A stretch of 36,442 nt of DNA from positions 1-36,442 of the forward strand of contig CANGFT010000044.1 of assembly GCA_947453205.1 (NCBI GenBank), given 5' to 3'. The position numbers and the translations under genes are program-made. This document shows positions 1 through 10,538 of this stretch, piece by piece (position 1 is the stretch's first letter; each line of letters starts with the position of its first letter). Under the pieces are notes generated by a model. The model saw only the letters and a list, made by a program, of their open reading frames with translations. It made no database searches and was not told the DNA's origin. Source of the stretch: Beijerinckiaceae bacterium. GTDB lineage: Bacteria > Pseudomonadota > Alphaproteobacteria > Rhizobiales > Beijerinckiaceae.

Positions 1-101
1 TCAAGCGGACCAAGAAGCAGATTCGTAACCTGCGCGGCACCAATGTCCTGTTCAAGACGGACGGCGACAACATCATCAAGTACTTCCTGCCCAACGGCTG
101 A
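1..101 (+). CDS. rpmI: 50S ribosomal protein L35, C-terminal part
   Basis: This is the last 32 codons of bL35, cut by the window edge; the reading frame runs from base 3 to TGA at 99-101. The translation contains KKQIRNLRG and ends IIKYFLPNG, which is characteristic of the L35 C-terminus. L35 is a small basic protein of the large ribosomal subunit. rplT follows 46 bases downstream on the same strand, the usual rpmI-rplT arrangement, so the two are very likely co-transcribed, probably with infC upstream outside the window. Confidence 0.93.
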   Translation, partial: KRTKKQIRNLRGTNVLFKTDGDNIIKYFLPNG

Positions 102-147
102 AGTCCTGCCCCCTTACGAACCTTTTTGAAGTTACAGGAGATCAGCC

Positions 148-513
148 ATGGCTCGCGTTAAACGTGGCGTAACCGCCCATGCCAAGCACAAGAAGACCCT
201 CGAAGCCGCCAAGGGCTTCTATGGCCGTCGCAAGAACACCATCCGCGCCGCAAAGGCCGCCGTCGACAAGGCGATGCAATATGCCTATCGCGACCGCAAG
301 AACAAGAAGCGCACCTTCCGCGCCCTCTGGATCCAGCGCATCAACGCGGGCGTCCGGGAATTCGGCCTGACCTACAGCCGCTTCATCGACGGCCTCAACC
401 GCGCCGGCATCGAGATCGACCGCAAGGTTCTGTCCGAACTCGCCATCCACGAGCCTGCGGCCTTCAAGGCCATCGTGGAGCAGGCCAAGGCCGCGCTTCC
501 CGCCGCCGCCTGA
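148..513 (+). CDS. rplT: 50S ribosomal protein L20
   Basis: bL20 (121 aa, normal family length) binds 23S rRNA early in large-subunit assembly and in some bacteria represses its own operon. The N-terminus is the highly conserved MARVKRGV, followed by the basic helix with KGFYGRRKN, the segment [11 protein letters not shown] and the C-terminal globular part with LWIQRINA and YSRFIDGL. The ATG at 148 is preceded by an AGGAG ribosome binding site 7-8 bases upstream. It is the second gene of the rpmI-rplT unit, and a strong intrinsic terminator follows 24 bases after the stop. pheS and pheT, which often follow rplT, do not continue this transcript here. Confidence 0.97.
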   Translation: MARVKRGVTAHAKHKKTLEAAKGFYGRRKNTIRAAKAAVDKAMQYAYRDRKNKKRTFRALWIQRINAGVREFGLTYSRFIDGLNRAGIEIDRKVLSELAIHEPAAFKAIVEQAKAALPAAA

Positions 514-537
514 TCTAGCGACGCTTGAAATGAAGAA

Positions 538-565
538 GGCCCGCTCGATATGAGCGGGCCTTTTT
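538..565 (+). terminator. Rho-independent terminator of rpmI-rplT
   Basis: A perfect 9-bp stem (GGCCCGCTC at 538-546 with GAGCGGGCC at 552-560) closes a 5-base loop and is followed at once by five T residues (561-565). It lies 24 bases after the rplT stop and just before the convergent 3' end of pheT at 595, so it ends the ribosomal protein transcript. Confidence 0.93.
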
Positions 566-594
566 CGTTTGGGCGGACTGGCGAGGCCCCGGCC

Positions 595-3027
595 TCAGCC
601 CCTCAGGGCAGCGCCCGTCTTTTTCGACACGTCCGCCACGACCTTGGCGGCGACCGCCTCGATCTCGGCGTCGGTCAGGGTCTTTTCCCGGGGCTGGAGC
701 GTCACCGACACCGCCACCGACTTCTTGCCCTCGGGAACGCCCGTCCCCTCATAGACGTCGAAGACGTCGGCGCCTGCGATCAGCGTCCGGTCGGCGCCCT
801 GCGCGGCGCGCAGGATGTCGCCCGCCTTGACGTCGCGGTCCACCACGAAGGCGAAATCGCGTCCGAGCGGCATGAATTCGGAGACCTCAAGCTTGCCCTT
901 GGTCTTCGTGGGCTTGGCCTTGGGCGGCGGGATGTCGTCGAGCAGGATCTCAAATGCGACGATGGGCCCTTGCACGTCGAGCGCCTCCAGCACCCGCGGA
1001 TGCAGCTCGCCGAAATGGCCGATGACAGTCTTCGGCCCGAACTGCAGCGTGCCCGAGCGGCCCGGATGGAACCAGGACGGCGCGCCCGCCACAAGCTGCA
1101 TGCCTGCGACCGGCACGCCCAGCGTCGAGAGAAGCGCCATGACGTCGGCCTTGGCGTCGAAGGCGTCCACATCCGCCGCGCAGGCGGACCAATGACGCCC
1201 GGCGCCGGCAGGCTTGGCCCCGCCGCGCCGCACAGCCGCCGCGCCCATGCGCTGGTCGCCCTCGCCATCACCCTTGAAGACCTGGCCCACTTCGAACAGG
1301 GCGGCGTCGCCAAGGCCTTTGTCGGCGTTGCGCTGCACGGCCGCGATGAGGCCCGGCAGCAGGGAGGGGCGCATGTCCGACAGATCCGCCGCGATGGGAT
1401 TGGCGAGCGCCAGCTCCGGCGCCCCGCCGCCAAACAGGGCGGCGCGGGCTTTCGACACGAAGGACCAGGTCACGGCTTCGACAAGCCCACGAGCCGCCAG
1501 CGCCCGGCGGGCGGCGCGGGTGCGCTTTTGCAGCAGCGTGAGGATCGGCTTGGCGATGGTCTGCTCCTCGCGCAGCAGCGGCGTCGAGACGACGCGGTCG
1601 AGGCCCGCGATGCGCAGCACTTCCTCCACGAGATCGGCCTTGCCCTCCACATCCCCGCGCCAGCTCGGGATCTGCACGAAGACCCGGTCGGCGTTGCTGG
1701 CCTGCGCCATGACGCCAAAGCCGAGGTTCTCCAGAATGGCCGCCATTTCGGAGGTGGTGAGGTCGAGCCCGGTGAGCCGCCTGACCTCGCTCCAGGGAAA
1801 TTCGATGGCGGGCCTGGCCGGGGGAGCGGCGCCCGCGACCACGAGCGTGGAGGGCTCGCCGCCGCAGATCTCCATGACGAGGCGCGTGGCCAGCTCCGCG
1901 CCGGGGACCGTGAAGGCGGGATCGATCCCGCGCTCGAAGCGATAGCGGGCGTCGGTGACGATGCCGAGCCCGCGGCCCGTGCGGGCGATGTTCAGGGGAT
2001 CCCAGAGGGCGCTTTCGATGAGCACGTCGGTCGTGCCTTCGTCGCAGCCCGAGGCCTCGCCGCCCATGACGCCTGCGATGGATTCAACCCCATGGTCGTC
2101 GCAGATGACCACATTGTCGTCATCGAGCCTGTAGGTCTTGCCGTCGAGGGCCAGCATCTCCTCGCCCGCCCTGGCGCGGCGCACCACGAGGTTGCCCGCG
2201 ACCTTCTTCGCGTCGAAGACGTGAAGGGGGCGGGCGCGGTCGAAGGTGAGGTAATTCGTGATGTCCACCAGCGCATTGATCGGCCGCAGGCCGATCTCCT
2301 TCAGGCGCTTCTGCATCCACTCGGGCGAAGGGCCGTTCTTGACGCCGCGCACGAGGCGCAGGGCGAACATGGGCGCGAGATGCTTGTCGGCGGAGGCGAA
2401 ATCGAGGGTGACGCCCACCGGGCAGGGGAACGTCCCCTCGACCGGCTTGATCTCCCGGTCCTTGAGGCGGCCAAGGCCGGCGGCGGCCAGATCGCGCGCC
2501 ACGCCATGCACGCCCGCCGCGTCAGGCCGGTTGGGGGTGAGGTTGATTTCGATCAGCGGCTCATCGAGCCCGGCATAGGACACATAGGCCTGCCCCACCG
2601 GCGCGTCGGCAGGCAATTCGATGATGCCCTCGTGGTCGTTGGAAAGCTCAAGCTCGAAGGCCGAGCAGAGCATGCCATTCGACTCGACGCCGCGAATGAC
2701 CCCTTTGCCCAGCGTGATCCCCTTGGCCGGGATATAGGTTCCCGGCGGCGAGAAGACGCTCTTCAGTCCCGTGCGGGCGTTGGGCGCGCCGCAGACGACC
2801 TGCACGGGCGCTTCCCCACCGGCGTCCACGATGCAGACCCGCAGGCGGTCGGCGTTCGGATGGGGCTTGGCCTCGACCACATGGGCGATGACGAAGTCCT
2901 TCAGCTTTTCAGCGGGGTTCTCGACATGCTCGACCTCAAGGCCGATGCGGGTCAGCGTCTCGACGATCTCGGTGGTCGACGCCGTGGTTTCGAGATGGTC
3001 CTTGAGCCAGGAGAGGGTGAATTTCAT
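595..3027 (-). CDS. pheT: Phenylalanine--tRNA ligase beta subunit
   Basis: This is the beta chain of the alpha2-beta2 PheRS, which charges tRNA-Phe in the cytoplasm. At 810 aa it has the usual bacterial length. The N-terminal tRNA-binding OB fold (about residues 40-150) contains [13 protein letters not shown] and [10 protein letters not shown]. The B3/B4 region includes [13 protein letters not shown] and the B5 and catalytic-like core occupy the middle. The C-terminal FDX-ACB anticodon-binding domain (about 715-808) contains [14 protein letters not shown]. The start is the ATG at 3025-3027, opening [12 protein letters not shown], the family N-terminus. The gene is unusual in being convergent with rplT and having no pheS next to it: a ygiQ-type gene lies upstream on the other strand. 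A functional alpha subunit must be encoded outside the window. Confidence 0.96.
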   Translation of the reverse strand: MKFTLSWLKDHLETTASTTEIVETLTRIGLEVEHVENPAEKLKDFVIAHVVEAKPHPNADRLRVCIVDAGGEAPVQVVCGAPNARTGLKSVFSPPGTYIPAKGITLGKGVIRGVESNGMLCSAFELELSNDHEGIIELPADAPVGQAYVSYAGLDEPLIEINLTPNRPDAAGVHGVARDLAAAGLGRLKDREIKPVEGTFPCPVGVTLDFASADKHLAPMFALRLVRGVKNGPSPEWMQKRLKEIGLRPINALVDITNYLTFDRARPLHVFDAKKVAGNLVVRRARAGEEMLALDGKTYRLDDDNVVICDDHGVESIAGVMGGEASGCDEGTTDVLIESALWDPLNIARTGRGLGIVTDARYRFERGIDPAFTVPGAELATRLVMEICGGEPSTLVVAGAAPPARPAIEFPWSEVRRLTGLDLTTSEMAAILENLGFGVMAQASNADRVFVQIPSWRGDVEGKADLVEEVLRIAGLDRVVSTPLLREEQTIAKPILTLLQKRTRAARRALAARGLVEAVTWSFVSKARAALFGGGAPELALANPIAADLSDMRPSLLPGLIAAVQRNADKGLGDAALFEVGQVFKGDGEGDQRMGAAAVRRGGAKPAGAGRHWSACAADVDAFDAKADVMALLSTLGVPVAGMQLVAGAPSWFHPGRSGTLQFGPKTVIGHFGELHPRVLEALDVQGPIVAFEILLDDIPPPKAKPTKTKGKLEVSEFMPLGRDFAFVVDRDVKAGDILRAAQGADRTLIAGADVFDVYEGTGVPEGKKSVAVSVTLQPREKTLTDAEIEAVAAKVVADVSKKTGAALRG

Positions 3028-3306
3028 GAACGTGCTCCAGCCGAGCGATCCAGCAGCAGGCGGCTGGTCTCCTTTGGCGACTGCGTTGCAATAACCAAAG
3101 CGGGAAGGGGGTTCAAGGGCTCAAAGCGCAGGAGGCCGGGCCTGCGCCATCATGCGCCCCATCGCGGACGCGCCCGCTCCCGCCGACGCGCTTTGTTGAC
3201 CTTGCGGGCCATTTCCGACAGAACACGCGGCGAAAGCCGCCAGCGCGGCGGCCCGCTTCATCCGAAACCCGCGTCGCGGCGCATCTTTCCTGCTACGGTG
3301 ACGCCG

Positions 3307-5427
3307 ATGTCCGTGCCCGCCATGCCCAGCGCCTCCCTTTCCGCCGCCCCTTCGCTCAAGGCCGCGCCAGCGGCCAAGCCGCTGTTTTCCTATCGCAAGC
3401 ACTGGGCGCATCGTTTCGGCGTGGCGCCCTTCTTCCCGATGTCGCGGGCGGAGATGGATGTTCTGGGCTGGGACTCCTGCGACGTCGTGCTTGTCACCGG
3501 CGACGCCTATATCGACCATCCCAGCTTCGGCATGGCGCTGATCGCGCGGCTTCTGGAGGCGCAGGGTTTCCGCGTCGGCATCATCGCCCAGCCCGACTGG
3601 CGCGACGCCTCGGCTTTCAAGGCGCTTGGCAAGCCGAACGTCTTTTTCGGCGTCACCTCCGGCAATATGGATTCGATGGTGAACCGCTACACCTCGGACC
3701 GTCGGCTGCGCCATAACGACAGCTATACCCCCGGCGGCGAGGGCGGCAGGCGGCCGGACCGCGCCGTGATCGTCTATGCCCAGCGTTGCCGCGAGGCCTT
3801 CCCCGACGCGCCGATCATTCTTGGCGGCATCGAGGCCTCGCTGCGCCGCATCGCCCATTACGATTACTGGTCCGACAAGGTGCGCCGGTCGATCCTGGTC
3901 GATGCGAAGGCCGACCTTCTGCTCTATGGCAACGCCGAGCGCGCTCTCGTTGAGGTGGCGCATCGCGTCGCCAGGGGCGGGCTCAAGCAGGATTTCAGCG
4001 ATGTGCGCGGCGTCGCCTTCATCCGCCATGGAACGCCCGAGGGCTGGGTCGAAGCGCCCGCCGACGACATTGACAGCCCCGACGAAGGGTTTCGCCGCAA
4101 GCAGATGCAGGATGCCCCGGCGGTGATCCGCATGCCCTCCTTCGAACAGGTGGCGGAGGACAGGGAGGTCTATGCGCGGGCGTCGCGGGTGCTCCACAAG
4201 GAGGCCAACCCCGGCAATGCGCTGCCGCTCATCCAGCGCCATGGCGACCGGGAGGTGTGGCTCACGCCGCCGCCGATCCCGCTGACCACGGAGGAGATGG
4301 ACGGCGTCTATGGCCTGCCCTACGCCCGCGCGCCGCATCCCGAATATGCGGGCCAGAAGATCCCGGCGTGGGAGATGATCCGCCATTCCGTCACGATCAT
4401 GCGGGGCTGTTTCGGCGGCTGCTCCTTCTGTTCGATCACCGAACATGAGGGGCGCATCATCCAGTCGCGTTCGGAGCAGTCGATCCTCAAGGAGATCGAG
4501 ACGATCCGCGACAAGACCGAAGGCTTCACCGGCGTCATCTCCGACATTGGCGGCCCCACCGCCAACATGTACCGGATCGGCTGCAAGGATAAGGAGACCG
4601 AGGCGCTGTGCAGAAAGCCCTCCTGCGTCTATCCCGACATCTGCAAGAACCTCAACACCAGCCATGATCCGCTGATCCAGCTCTATCGCAAGGCGCGGGC
4701 CGTGCCCGGCGTGAAGAAGGTCAATGTGGCCTCGGGCGTGCGCTATGATCTGGCGGTCGAGAGCCCGGAATATGTGAAGGAGCTCGTCGAGCATCACGTC
4801 GGCGGCTATCTCAAGATCGCGCCGGAGCATACCGAGGACGGCCCGCTCTCGAAAATGATGAAGCCGGGCATCGGCTCCTACGACGCCTTCAAGGCGCTCT
4901 TCGACGCTGCGGCGAAGAAGGCGGGCAAGAAATATTTTCTCATCCCCTATTTCATCGCGGCCCATCCCGGCACCACGGATGAGGATATGATGAACCTTGC
5001 GCTGTGGCTGAAGAAAAACGGCTACCGCGCCGATCAGGTGCAGACCTACCTGCCCTCGCCCATGGCTCTGTCGACGGCCATGTACCACACCGGGTTCAAT
5101 CCGCTGAAGCCCGTGCGGCGCGGCGCCTCCGACCCCGTCGACACCGTGCGCGGCTTGCGCCAGCGGCGGCTGCACAAGGCCTTCCTTCGCTATCACGATC
5201 CCGAAAACTGGCCGCTGCTGCGCGAGGCCTTGAAGAGCATGGGACGCGCCGACCTCATCGGGCCGGGCAAGCACCAGCTTGTGCCGATATGGCAACCCGC
5301 CGGCACAGGCCTGCAGGGCGAAGGCAAACGCATCGGCCACAAGGGACGCCAGCGCCCCGGGCAGGCGCAGGGCCAAAAATTCCTCACCAAGGGCGTGCCG
5401 TCGCCCCGCCCGCCCGGTCGGGGCTGA
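3307..5427 (+). CDS. YgiQ-type radical SAM protein (UPF0313)
   Basis: A 706-aa protein of the YgiQ/UPF0313 family, radical SAM enzymes of unproven function. The radical SAM cluster motif is visible as [10 protein letters not shown] with Cys368, Cys372 and Cys375 (CX3CX2C). The N-terminal family domain contains [17 protein letters not shown] and the segment [18 protein letters not shown]. The C-terminal family extension contains [19 protein letters not shown] chose the ATG at 3307, which gives the usual family length of about 700 aa and a short Ala/Ser/Pro-rich leader before [12 protein letters not shown]; a second ATG lies five codons later. The open frame extends far upstream antisense to pheT, but that part is a GC artefact. 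The neighbour pheT is divergent, with 279 bases between the start codons. Confidence 0.92.
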   Translation: MSVPAMPSASLSAAPSLKAAPAAKPLFSYRKHWAHRFGVAPFFPMSRAEMDVLGWDSCDVVLVTGDAYIDHPSFGMALIARLLEAQGFRVGIIAQPDWRDASAFKALGKPNVFFGVTSGNMDSMVNRYTSDRRLRHNDSYTPGGEGGRRPDRAVIVYAQRCREAFPDAPIILGGIEASLRRIAHYDYWSDKVRRSILVDAKADLLLYGNAERALVEVAHRVARGGLKQDFSDVRGVAFIRHGTPEGWVEAPADDIDSPDEGFRRKQMQDAPAVIRMPSFEQVAEDREVYARASRVLHKEANPGNALPLIQRHGDREVWLTPPPIPLTTEEMDGVYGLPYARAPHPEYAGQKIPAWEMIRHSVTIMRGCFGGCSFCSITEHEGRIIQSRSEQSILKEIETIRDKTEGFTGVISDIGGPTANMYRIGCKDKETEALCRKPSCVYPDICKNLNTSHDPLIQLYRKARAVPGVKKVNVASGVRYDLAVESPEYVKELVEHHVGGYLKIAPEHTEDGPLSKMMKPGIGSYDAFKALFDAAAKKAGKKYFLIPYFIAAHPGTTDEDMMNLALWLKKNGYRADQVQTYLPSPMALSTAMYHTGFNPLKPVRRGASDPVDTVRGLRQRRLHKAFLRYHDPENWPLLREALKSMGRADLIGPGKHQLVPIWQPAGTGLQGEGKRIGHKGRQRPGQAQGQKFLTKGVPSPRPPGRG

Positions 5428-5437
5428 ACAGGAACGC

Positions 5438-7528
5438 CTATCCCTCCAGAGCCTCCATCGGCTTGGCCACCCAGAAGGTGAACATGCCGATGAAGGCGTC
5501 GGGGTGGCGTTCCTCGAACTGATCCCATTGGAGCAGGCTTGTGAGGTCGGCCTGTGCCCCCTGTTCGGCGAGGAAGATTTGACGGAAGCTTTCCTGCGGC
5601 AGGCACAGGCCGAGAAACCGCAGGTCGAGCTCCTCGATCATCGCAGCGATCTGCACCAGCGAATAGCTGCTTTCCTGAACATGGAACATCAGGTCGATCG
5701 CTTCGTTCAGGCTGAAGAAATCCCGTATGGTTAGGAACTGCTGCAGATTTGCGGCGCCCTCGCTCGCTCTTGCGATGATGTCCCGACGGATGGCCCTGAC
5801 CTCGTCGGGACCGGGAATGACCCCTTCTTTCACATAGCGGTCCCGCAGTTCGAAAACCGTCGCCCGCGCCCTGCGGCTGTAAAGACCGATCTTCATGACG
5901 CCGCCGGGCTTGAGGACGTCAACGAGCGCCTTCCAGCCGCGCATGGGATCTTTCATGTGGTGGAGCACGCCCACGCTTTCTATGACATCGAAGCGCTCGC
6001 CAAGGCGGCCGACATCGAGCAGGTCGCCATGCAGGAAGTCCACATTGGCCAGACCGCATTCGCGCGTCTTGCGGGTCGCGTAGGCGAGGCTCGAGAGGCT
6101 GAGGTCGACAGCCGTCACGCGCGCGGGCCGGTAACGGCCACCGCAGAACATGGAATGTTGCCCGGAGCCGCAGCCCGCGATCAGAACCCGGGTCTGCTCG
6201 TTGATCGCGCGGTCTTGGTGGAGGCCTTGGGCGTGGCCTGCCAGGCCATCGACCGCCAGCGCCTGCGAAACAGACGCGACGGGGTTGACGATGCAGGGCT
6301 TTGTCCAGCGCGGATAGGGGCTGCTCTCATACATGCCCTGCACTTTCTGCGAGACCGAATCTTCGATGGGCAGCAGCTTTGCGATGGTCGGGCGGATCTG
6401 CGCCTCAAGGGCGGGCTCTCGATGCTGCTGGTTCAACAGGCCATCCAGAGATTCGGCGAGCGGCGCCTGTGCGATCTGTGCGGCGACGCCAAGCTCCATC
6501 AGAGCCCTGTAGCTGCAGAAACAGACGATCCGCCTCCAATCGATGCGTCCAGCGGCGACGGAGCTCTCGATCGTTTCCTTCAGGCGCGCGATCTGGACCT
6601 TTTCCTGCGGGGTCTCGAAGAACACATAGTCATTGTTGAAGCAGAACTGCGCGAGCGCGATGGAGAAGGCGAGCGGCGGAGCGTCGTCGCTCTGCGCCTG
6701 CGTCAGTTGATCGAGCTGCTGACGCCGCAGCTCCGTGAAGAAAATCTCGTGGTTGGCGTCCACCGCCGAGCTCAGCTCCATCATCTTGATGAGAGAACTG
6801 ACGCCGCTGAGCGCCTGCGCCTGCGATTCATAACTGACCGCATCGCTCGCGCCCGCAGCCGAACGCGCCATCATCTCCTTTATGACGGGATGGGCGTTCA
6901 AGAAACGATAGACTGGCCGCGCATAGGAGGAAGCCCAAATGGAGGGCGATGACAGCACGCGCGGCAACAGCGCATCAATACGCTCGTCATAGACCGGCAG
7001 AACATTCTGCAGGAAAGCGCCGCCCCAGACCTCGAGCAAGCCTGGCTCATCCGGCTTGCGGCTGGCAGCTTCGGTCAGGATCTCGAAGGCTTCCCTTGCT
7101 TGCCCCTGCGCCTTCAACACATTGGCGAGACCGAGACTGAGCTGCGTCGCGTCCGGGATCCTGGCGAGTCCCTGTTTCAGGATGGAAGCGCAGGCCCCGG
7201 GATCGCCGAGCGCCAGGACGGCGTTGGCCAGCGTGACCCAGGCCTCCAGATTTTGCGGCGCAAGCCGGACAGCTTTTTCAAGAACCTCCTTGGCTGGCCC
7301 ATTCTGTCCCTGCACATGCAGGATGGCGCCAAGATAATTCATCGCCCAGGCATCGGCGGGCAAGGCGCGGAGGATGGCGCGATAATAATCTTCGGCCTCT
7401 TTGTAGGCGGCTGCATTATGGGCGTTCACCGCCAGCGTGCGCACTTGCGCAAGCGGCAGGCGCCGGCCCGCCGCGAGCGCGATCATCTGCGCCTTTTCAG
7501 GCCTAAACCCCTTGCGAAGATTGCTCAA
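5438..7528 (-). CDS. TPR-repeat protein fused to a class I SAM methyltransferase
   Basis: A 696-aa two-domain protein. About residues 30-165 are TPR-like helix pairs (for example AEDYYRAILRALPADAWAMNYLGAI). A middle region with no recognised motif follows. About residues 440-560 form a Rossmann methyltransferase with motif I LIAGCGSGQHSM, an acidic motif II VTAVDLSLSSLAYA and the post-motif DVIESVGVLHHMKDPMRG. The substrate is unknown; TPR-methyltransferase fusions often act on proteins or glycans. The ORF opens with TTG at 7526-7528, preceded by AGTGAGG about 7 bases upstream, which supports it; an ATG 14 codons later is the alternative. The protein ends 10 bases from the convergent YgiQ gene. 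Confidence 0.85.
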   Translation of the reverse strand: MSNLRKGFRPEKAQMIALAAGRRLPLAQVRTLAVNAHNAAAYKEAEDYYRAILRALPADAWAMNYLGAILHVQGQNGPAKEVLEKAVRLAPQNLEAWVTLANAVLALGDPGACASILKQGLARIPDATQLSLGLANVLKAQGQAREAFEILTEAASRKPDEPGLLEVWGGAFLQNVLPVYDERIDALLPRVLSSPSIWASSYARPVYRFLNAHPVIKEMMARSAAGASDAVSYESQAQALSGVSSLIKMMELSSAVDANHEIFFTELRRQQLDQLTQAQSDDAPPLAFSIALAQFCFNNDYVFFETPQEKVQIARLKETIESSVAAGRIDWRRIVCFCSYRALMELGVAAQIAQAPLAESLDGLLNQQHREPALEAQIRPTIAKLLPIEDSVSQKVQGMYESSPYPRWTKPCIVNPVASVSQALAVDGLAGHAQGLHQDRAINEQTRVLIAGCGSGQHSMFCGGRYRPARVTAVDLSLSSLAYATRKTRECGLANVDFLHGDLLDVGRLGERFDVIESVGVLHHMKDPMRGWKALVDVLKPGGVMKIGLYSRRARATVFELRDRYVKEGVIPGPDEVRAIRRDIIARASEGAANLQQFLTIRDFFSLNEAIDLMFHVQESSYSLVQIAAMIEELDLRFLGLCLPQESFRQIFLAEQGAQADLTSLLQWDQFEERHPDAFIGMFTFWVAKPMEALEG

Positions 7529-7739
7529 TTTGACGCCTCACTGCAAATCCGCCGTCAACGCTCAAGTTCCCCTCTTTGAGCGGCGCCCGTCAAGTCCTGC
7601 GGCGGCTCCTGAGGACTGCGCGGAATCGATGATGGATGGCGTTCCGGTCGAAAGCCCGATTCCTCGTTGTCTTTTCTGAAAGGCGGGGCCGCGTCCGGCA
7701 TATTCTGGTTTGTCACTTCGGCGGAAGGGAGCAGACCTG

Positions 7740-7771
7740 AAAAAACCCCGCCGCATCGCTGCGACGGGGTT
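7740..7771 (-). terminator. Rho-independent terminator of rplS
   Basis: Read on the minus strand, a GC-rich hairpin (AACCCCGTCGC pairing with GCGGCGGGGTT, one mismatch, arms around 7744-7754 and 7761-7771) is followed by a run of six T residues (complement of 7740-7745). It lies about 40 bases after the rplS stop, the correct place and orientation to end that transcript. Confidence 0.9.
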
Positions 7772-7811
7772 GCAAACTTCTTAGGAAGCTTGGCGCCGGA
7801 GCGCCAGGTGA

Positions 7812-8249
7812 TTACTTGCCAGCGGCCAGCTTGGCGGCCTTTTCCTTGGCCTTCTTGGCGGTCTTGGCCTCGACGCGGGCGGTGCGCTCGGCCACCGTCT
7901 CCTGCTTCTCGGCGATGCGGGCGGACTTGCCGCGGCGATCACGCAGGTAATAGAGCTTGGCGCGACGGACCTTGCCGCGACGCACGACCTTGATCGAGTC
8001 GATGTTGGGGGAGAAGATCGGGAACACGCGCTCCACGCCTTCGCCATAGGAGATCTTGCGGACGGTGAAGCTCTCGTTGATGCCCGCGCCGCCACGGGCG
8101 ATGCAGACGCCCTCATAGGCCTGCACGCGGCTGCGTTCGCCTTCCTTCACCTTCACATTCACGATGACCGTGTCGCCGGGGGCGAAGGTGGGGATTTCCT
8201 TGGCGAGGCGAACGATCTGTTCGGCCTCGATCTGGGCGATGATATCCAT
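7812..8249 (-). CDS. rplS: 50S ribosomal protein L19
   Basis: bL19 sits at the interface of the 30S and 50S subunits. The core (about residues 1-120) starts [11 protein letters not shown] and contains [24 protein letters not shown] and [14 protein letters not shown], both diagnostic. The total is 145 aa with a Lys/Ala-rich C-terminal extension (ending [12 protein letters not shown]), common in alphaproteobacteria. The ATG at 8247-8249 has an AGGAG site 8 bases upstream. In many bacteria rplS directly follows trmD; here ruvC and an opposite-strand permease gene separate them, and a terminator follows rplS. Confidence 0.97.
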   Translation of the reverse strand: MDIIAQIEAEQIVRLAKEIPTFAPGDTVIVNVKVKEGERSRVQAYEGVCIARGGAGINESFTVRKISYGEGVERVFPIFSPNIDSIKVVRRGKVRRAKLYYLRDRRGKSARIAEKQETVAERTARVEAKTAKKAKEKAAKLAAGK

Positions 8250-8362
8250 AACAAACTCCTGCGCTTTTCGCCCTCGTTGGAGCGAGCGTTTTGCGACGCT
8301 GTTTTCAGTTGAGCGGTCCCTTTACCCCAGCGCGCCCGGCTTGTCCAATGAATAGCGCAGCC

Positions 8363-8875
8363 CTAGCGCGCCATTCTTGCGGCGAGCTCCCGCGCGCCCC
8401 GGTGCTGGGCATGGGTGATGGCCACGGCCAGCGCATCGGCGGCGTCCGGGCTTGCGGCGTCGGATTTCGGCAGCAGAACCTTGACCATCATGCCGATCTG
8501 CGCCTTGTCCGCATGGCCTGCGCCCACCACGGTCTTTTTCACGAGATTGGCGGCGTATTCTGCGACGGGAAGGCCGGCGAGGCTCGGGACCACCAGCGCG
8601 ACGCCGCGCGCCTGCCCGAGCTTGAGCGCGGACTGGGGGTCGCGGTTGACGAAGGTCTCCTCCACCGCCGCCTCCTGGGGCTGGTGCAGGTGGATCACTT
8701 CGGCCAGGCCCTCGTGCAGCTGCCGCAGCCGGTCCGCCAGCGACAGTCTGGCGTTGGAATGGATGGAGCCGCAGGCCACGAAGGACAGGCGCGAGCCTTC
8801 GCTCTCCACCACGCCCCATCCGAGGTTGCGGAGACCGGGATCTATGCCGATGATGCGAATCGCCGCCGTGCCCAT
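8363..8875 (-). CDS. ruvC: Holliday junction resolvase RuvC
   Basis: RuvC is the homodimeric endonuclease that cuts Holliday junctions during recombinational repair. At 170 aa it is normal in length. The four acidic metal ligands are recognisable: Asp12 in [10 protein letters not shown], Glu72 in [11 protein letters not shown], and Asp144 and Asp147 in [15 protein letters not shown]. The start is ATG at 8873-8875. ruvA and ruvB, which often follow ruvC, are not downstream; rplS is next, 113 bases away, on the same strand. The divergent neighbour is a TauE/SafE permease gene starting 59 bases away. Confidence 0.95.
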   Translation of the reverse strand: MGTAAIRIIGIDPGLRNLGWGVVESEGSRLSFVACGSIHSNARLSLADRLRQLHEGLAEVIHLHQPQEAAVEETFVNRDPQSALKLGQARGVALVVPSLAGLPVAEYAANLVKKTVVGAGHADKAQIGMMVKVLLPKSDAASPDAADALAVAITHAQHRGARELAARMAR

Positions 8876-8934
8876 ATCAAAGCTCTAACAGCCCGGCGGC
8901 CTCAGCCCTAGCGCCGTCAGAACCGGAGTTCCCC

Positions 8935-9732
8935 TTGCCCGATCTTGCGTCCCTGCCCGCAGAGCTTCTGGAGGGCCTGTGGTCCGCCGTGCAGGAGCCG
9001 CGCCTGTGGTTCGTCTTCGCCGTGTCGCTGATCGGCGGGGTGGTGCGGGGCTATTCGGGCTTTGGCGGGGCGCTGATCGTCATTCCCCTGGCGGCCATGG
9101 CCATGGGGCCGATCGTGGCGGTGCCCATGTTCTACCTCTTCGATCTGGGATCAGCCACGCCCTATGGCTACAGGGCCCTGCCGAAATGCCGCTGGGCGCA
9201 GGTGACGCCCATGCTGGCGGGTCATCTGCTGATGCTGCCTGTGGGCACGTGGATGCTGACCAATCTGCGTTCGGAAACCGTGCGCTGGGCCATGGCGGGG
9301 ACGGTGTTCCTCATGCTGGGATTGCTGGTGACGGGCTGGCGCTACAAGGGCAGGCCGACGCCCCCCGCCTCCTTCGGGGTGGGAACCGTGGCGGGCCTCA
9401 TGGGCTCCTCCACCGGCATTTCCGGGCCGCCGGTCATCGCCTACTGGCTCGGGCAGAAGGACAACGCCGCCGACATCCGCACCAACATCATGGCCTATTA
9501 CGCCCTGAGCTCCACGGCCATGGACGTGCTCTTGTGGTGGAAGGGACTCTTCACCTGGCAGATCGTGCTCTACGCCATCGTCATCTGGCCCGCCTATGCC
9601 CTTGGCCTGTGGGGCGGGGCGAAGCTGTTCCATCGCTCCAGCGAACGGTTCTTCCGCATCTCCGCCTATGTGCTGATCCTGATCTCGGCCATCATCAGCC
9701 TGCCGCTGATGGACAGGTTGCTGATGCGCTGA
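8935..9732 (+). CDS. TauE/SafE-family membrane permease
   Basis: A 265-aa polytopic inner-membrane protein with about eight hydrophobic segments. It contains the family features RGYSGFGGALIVIPL (first repeat) and LMGSSTGISGPPVIAYWL (second repeat), each in a hairpin-like re-entrant region. TauE/SafE proteins are proposed exporters or importers of sulfite, sulfoacetate and other organosulfur or organic anions; the substrate here cannot be told. The start is a TTG (codon 1 at 8935) after a CCGGAG site. The stop codon abuts the stop of trmD on the other strand with no gap. The gene sits on the opposite strand inside an otherwise minus-strand ribosomal/tRNA modification cluster. Confidence 0.88.
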   Translation: MPDLASLPAELLEGLWSAVQEPRLWFVFAVSLIGGVVRGYSGFGGALIVIPLAAMAMGPIVAVPMFYLFDLGSATPYGYRALPKCRWAQVTPMLAGHLLMLPVGTWMLTNLRSETVRWAMAGTVFLMLGLLVTGWRYKGRPTPPASFGVGTVAGLMGSSTGISGPPVIAYWLGQKDNAADIRTNIMAYYALSSTAMDVLLWWKGLFTWQIVLYAIVIWPAYALGLWGGAKLFHRSSERFFRISAYVLILISAIISLPLMDRLLMR

Positions 9733-10413
9733 TCAGGGCTTGAGGAGGTCCGGCCGCCGCGCCTTCGTCAGCGCCAGCGCCTGCTCGCGCCGCCACTTTT
9801 CGATTTTCGCGTGATCGCCAGAGAGCAGGACGTCGGGAATGGACCGTCCCTCGAAATCGCGCGGGCGGGTGTAATGAGGATATTCGAGGAGGCCGGATTC
9901 GAAGCTCTCCTCCGACCCTGACTCCATCTTGCCCATGACGCCCGGGATCAGCCGCACGCAGGCGTCGAGCAGCACCATGGCGGCGAGTTCGCCCCCCGAG
10001 AGCACATAGTCTCCAATGGAGACCTCCTCGAGGCCGCGCGCCTCGATCACCCGCTCGTCCACGCCCTCGAAGCGCCCGCAGACCACGGCGACGCCCGGCC
10101 CCTCGGCCAGCGCCCGCACACGGTCCTGCGTCAACGGCCGTCCGCGCGGCGACATCAGAAGGCGCGGGCGCGGATCGTCGGCTTGAAGCCCCGCGTCGAG
10201 GCTGGCGGCCAGCACATCGGCGCGGATGACCATGCCCGGCCCCCCGCCCGCAGGGCTGTCGTCGACGGACTTGTGTCGGCCCAGCCCGTGGTCGCGGATC
10301 TGCCGCGTCTCCAGCGCCCAGAGCCCGCGCGCCAAAGCGTCGCCGGACAGGGACTGGCCGAGCGGGCCGGGGAAGAAATCGGGATAAAGGGTGAAGATGG
10401 TGGCGCGGAACAT
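9733..10413 (-). CDS. trmD: tRNA (guanine-N1-)-methyltransferase TrmD
   Basis: TrmD methylates G37 of tRNAs, preventing frameshifts. The N-terminal trefoil-knot SPOUT domain begins [18 protein letters not shown] and contains [16 protein letters not shown] and GGGPGMV. The SAM knot is visible as [20 protein letters not shown], and the C-terminal domain contains [27 protein letters not shown]. Length is 226 aa from the ATG at 10411-10413. A GTG five codons upstream (10428) is also in frame; neither has a clear ribosome binding site, and ATG gives the usual family N-terminus. Upstream on the opposite strand lies an AT-rich two-gene insert that separates trmD from rimM. Confidence 0.96.
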   Translation of the reverse strand: MFRATIFTLYPDFFPGPLGQSLSGDALARGLWALETRQIRDHGLGRHKSVDDSPAGGGPGMVIRADVLAASLDAGLQADDPRPRLLMSPRGRPLTQDRVRALAEGPGVAVVCGRFEGVDERVIEARGLEEVSIGDYVLSGGELAAMVLLDACVRLIPGVMGKMESGSEESFESGLLEYPHYTRPRDFEGRSIPDVLLSGDHAKIEKWRREQALALTKARRPDLLKP

Positions 10414-10538
10414 GGGGGCTTGTAGCACGGTTATGGTTGCGGACGCGCAAATGAAAAAAGCGCCGCCGAATTTATCGTTTTATCTGAAAGGCTAAGCCCG
10501 CCGGGGAATCGATTCTTCGCAAAAGTCAAGGAATTTTA

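Noticed and set aside
3121-5376. A 751-codon minus-strand open frame opposite the YgiQ gene
   Set aside because: It is antisense to a well-supported radical SAM gene, has no family motifs and no plausible start signal.
550-5427. A 1625-codon + strand open frame spanning pheT antisense and the YgiQ gene
   Set aside because: The first 919 codons are antisense to pheT, low in recognisable motifs and rich in Arg/Gly/His, as expected from GC-rich shadow frames. Only the part from 3307 is a real gene.
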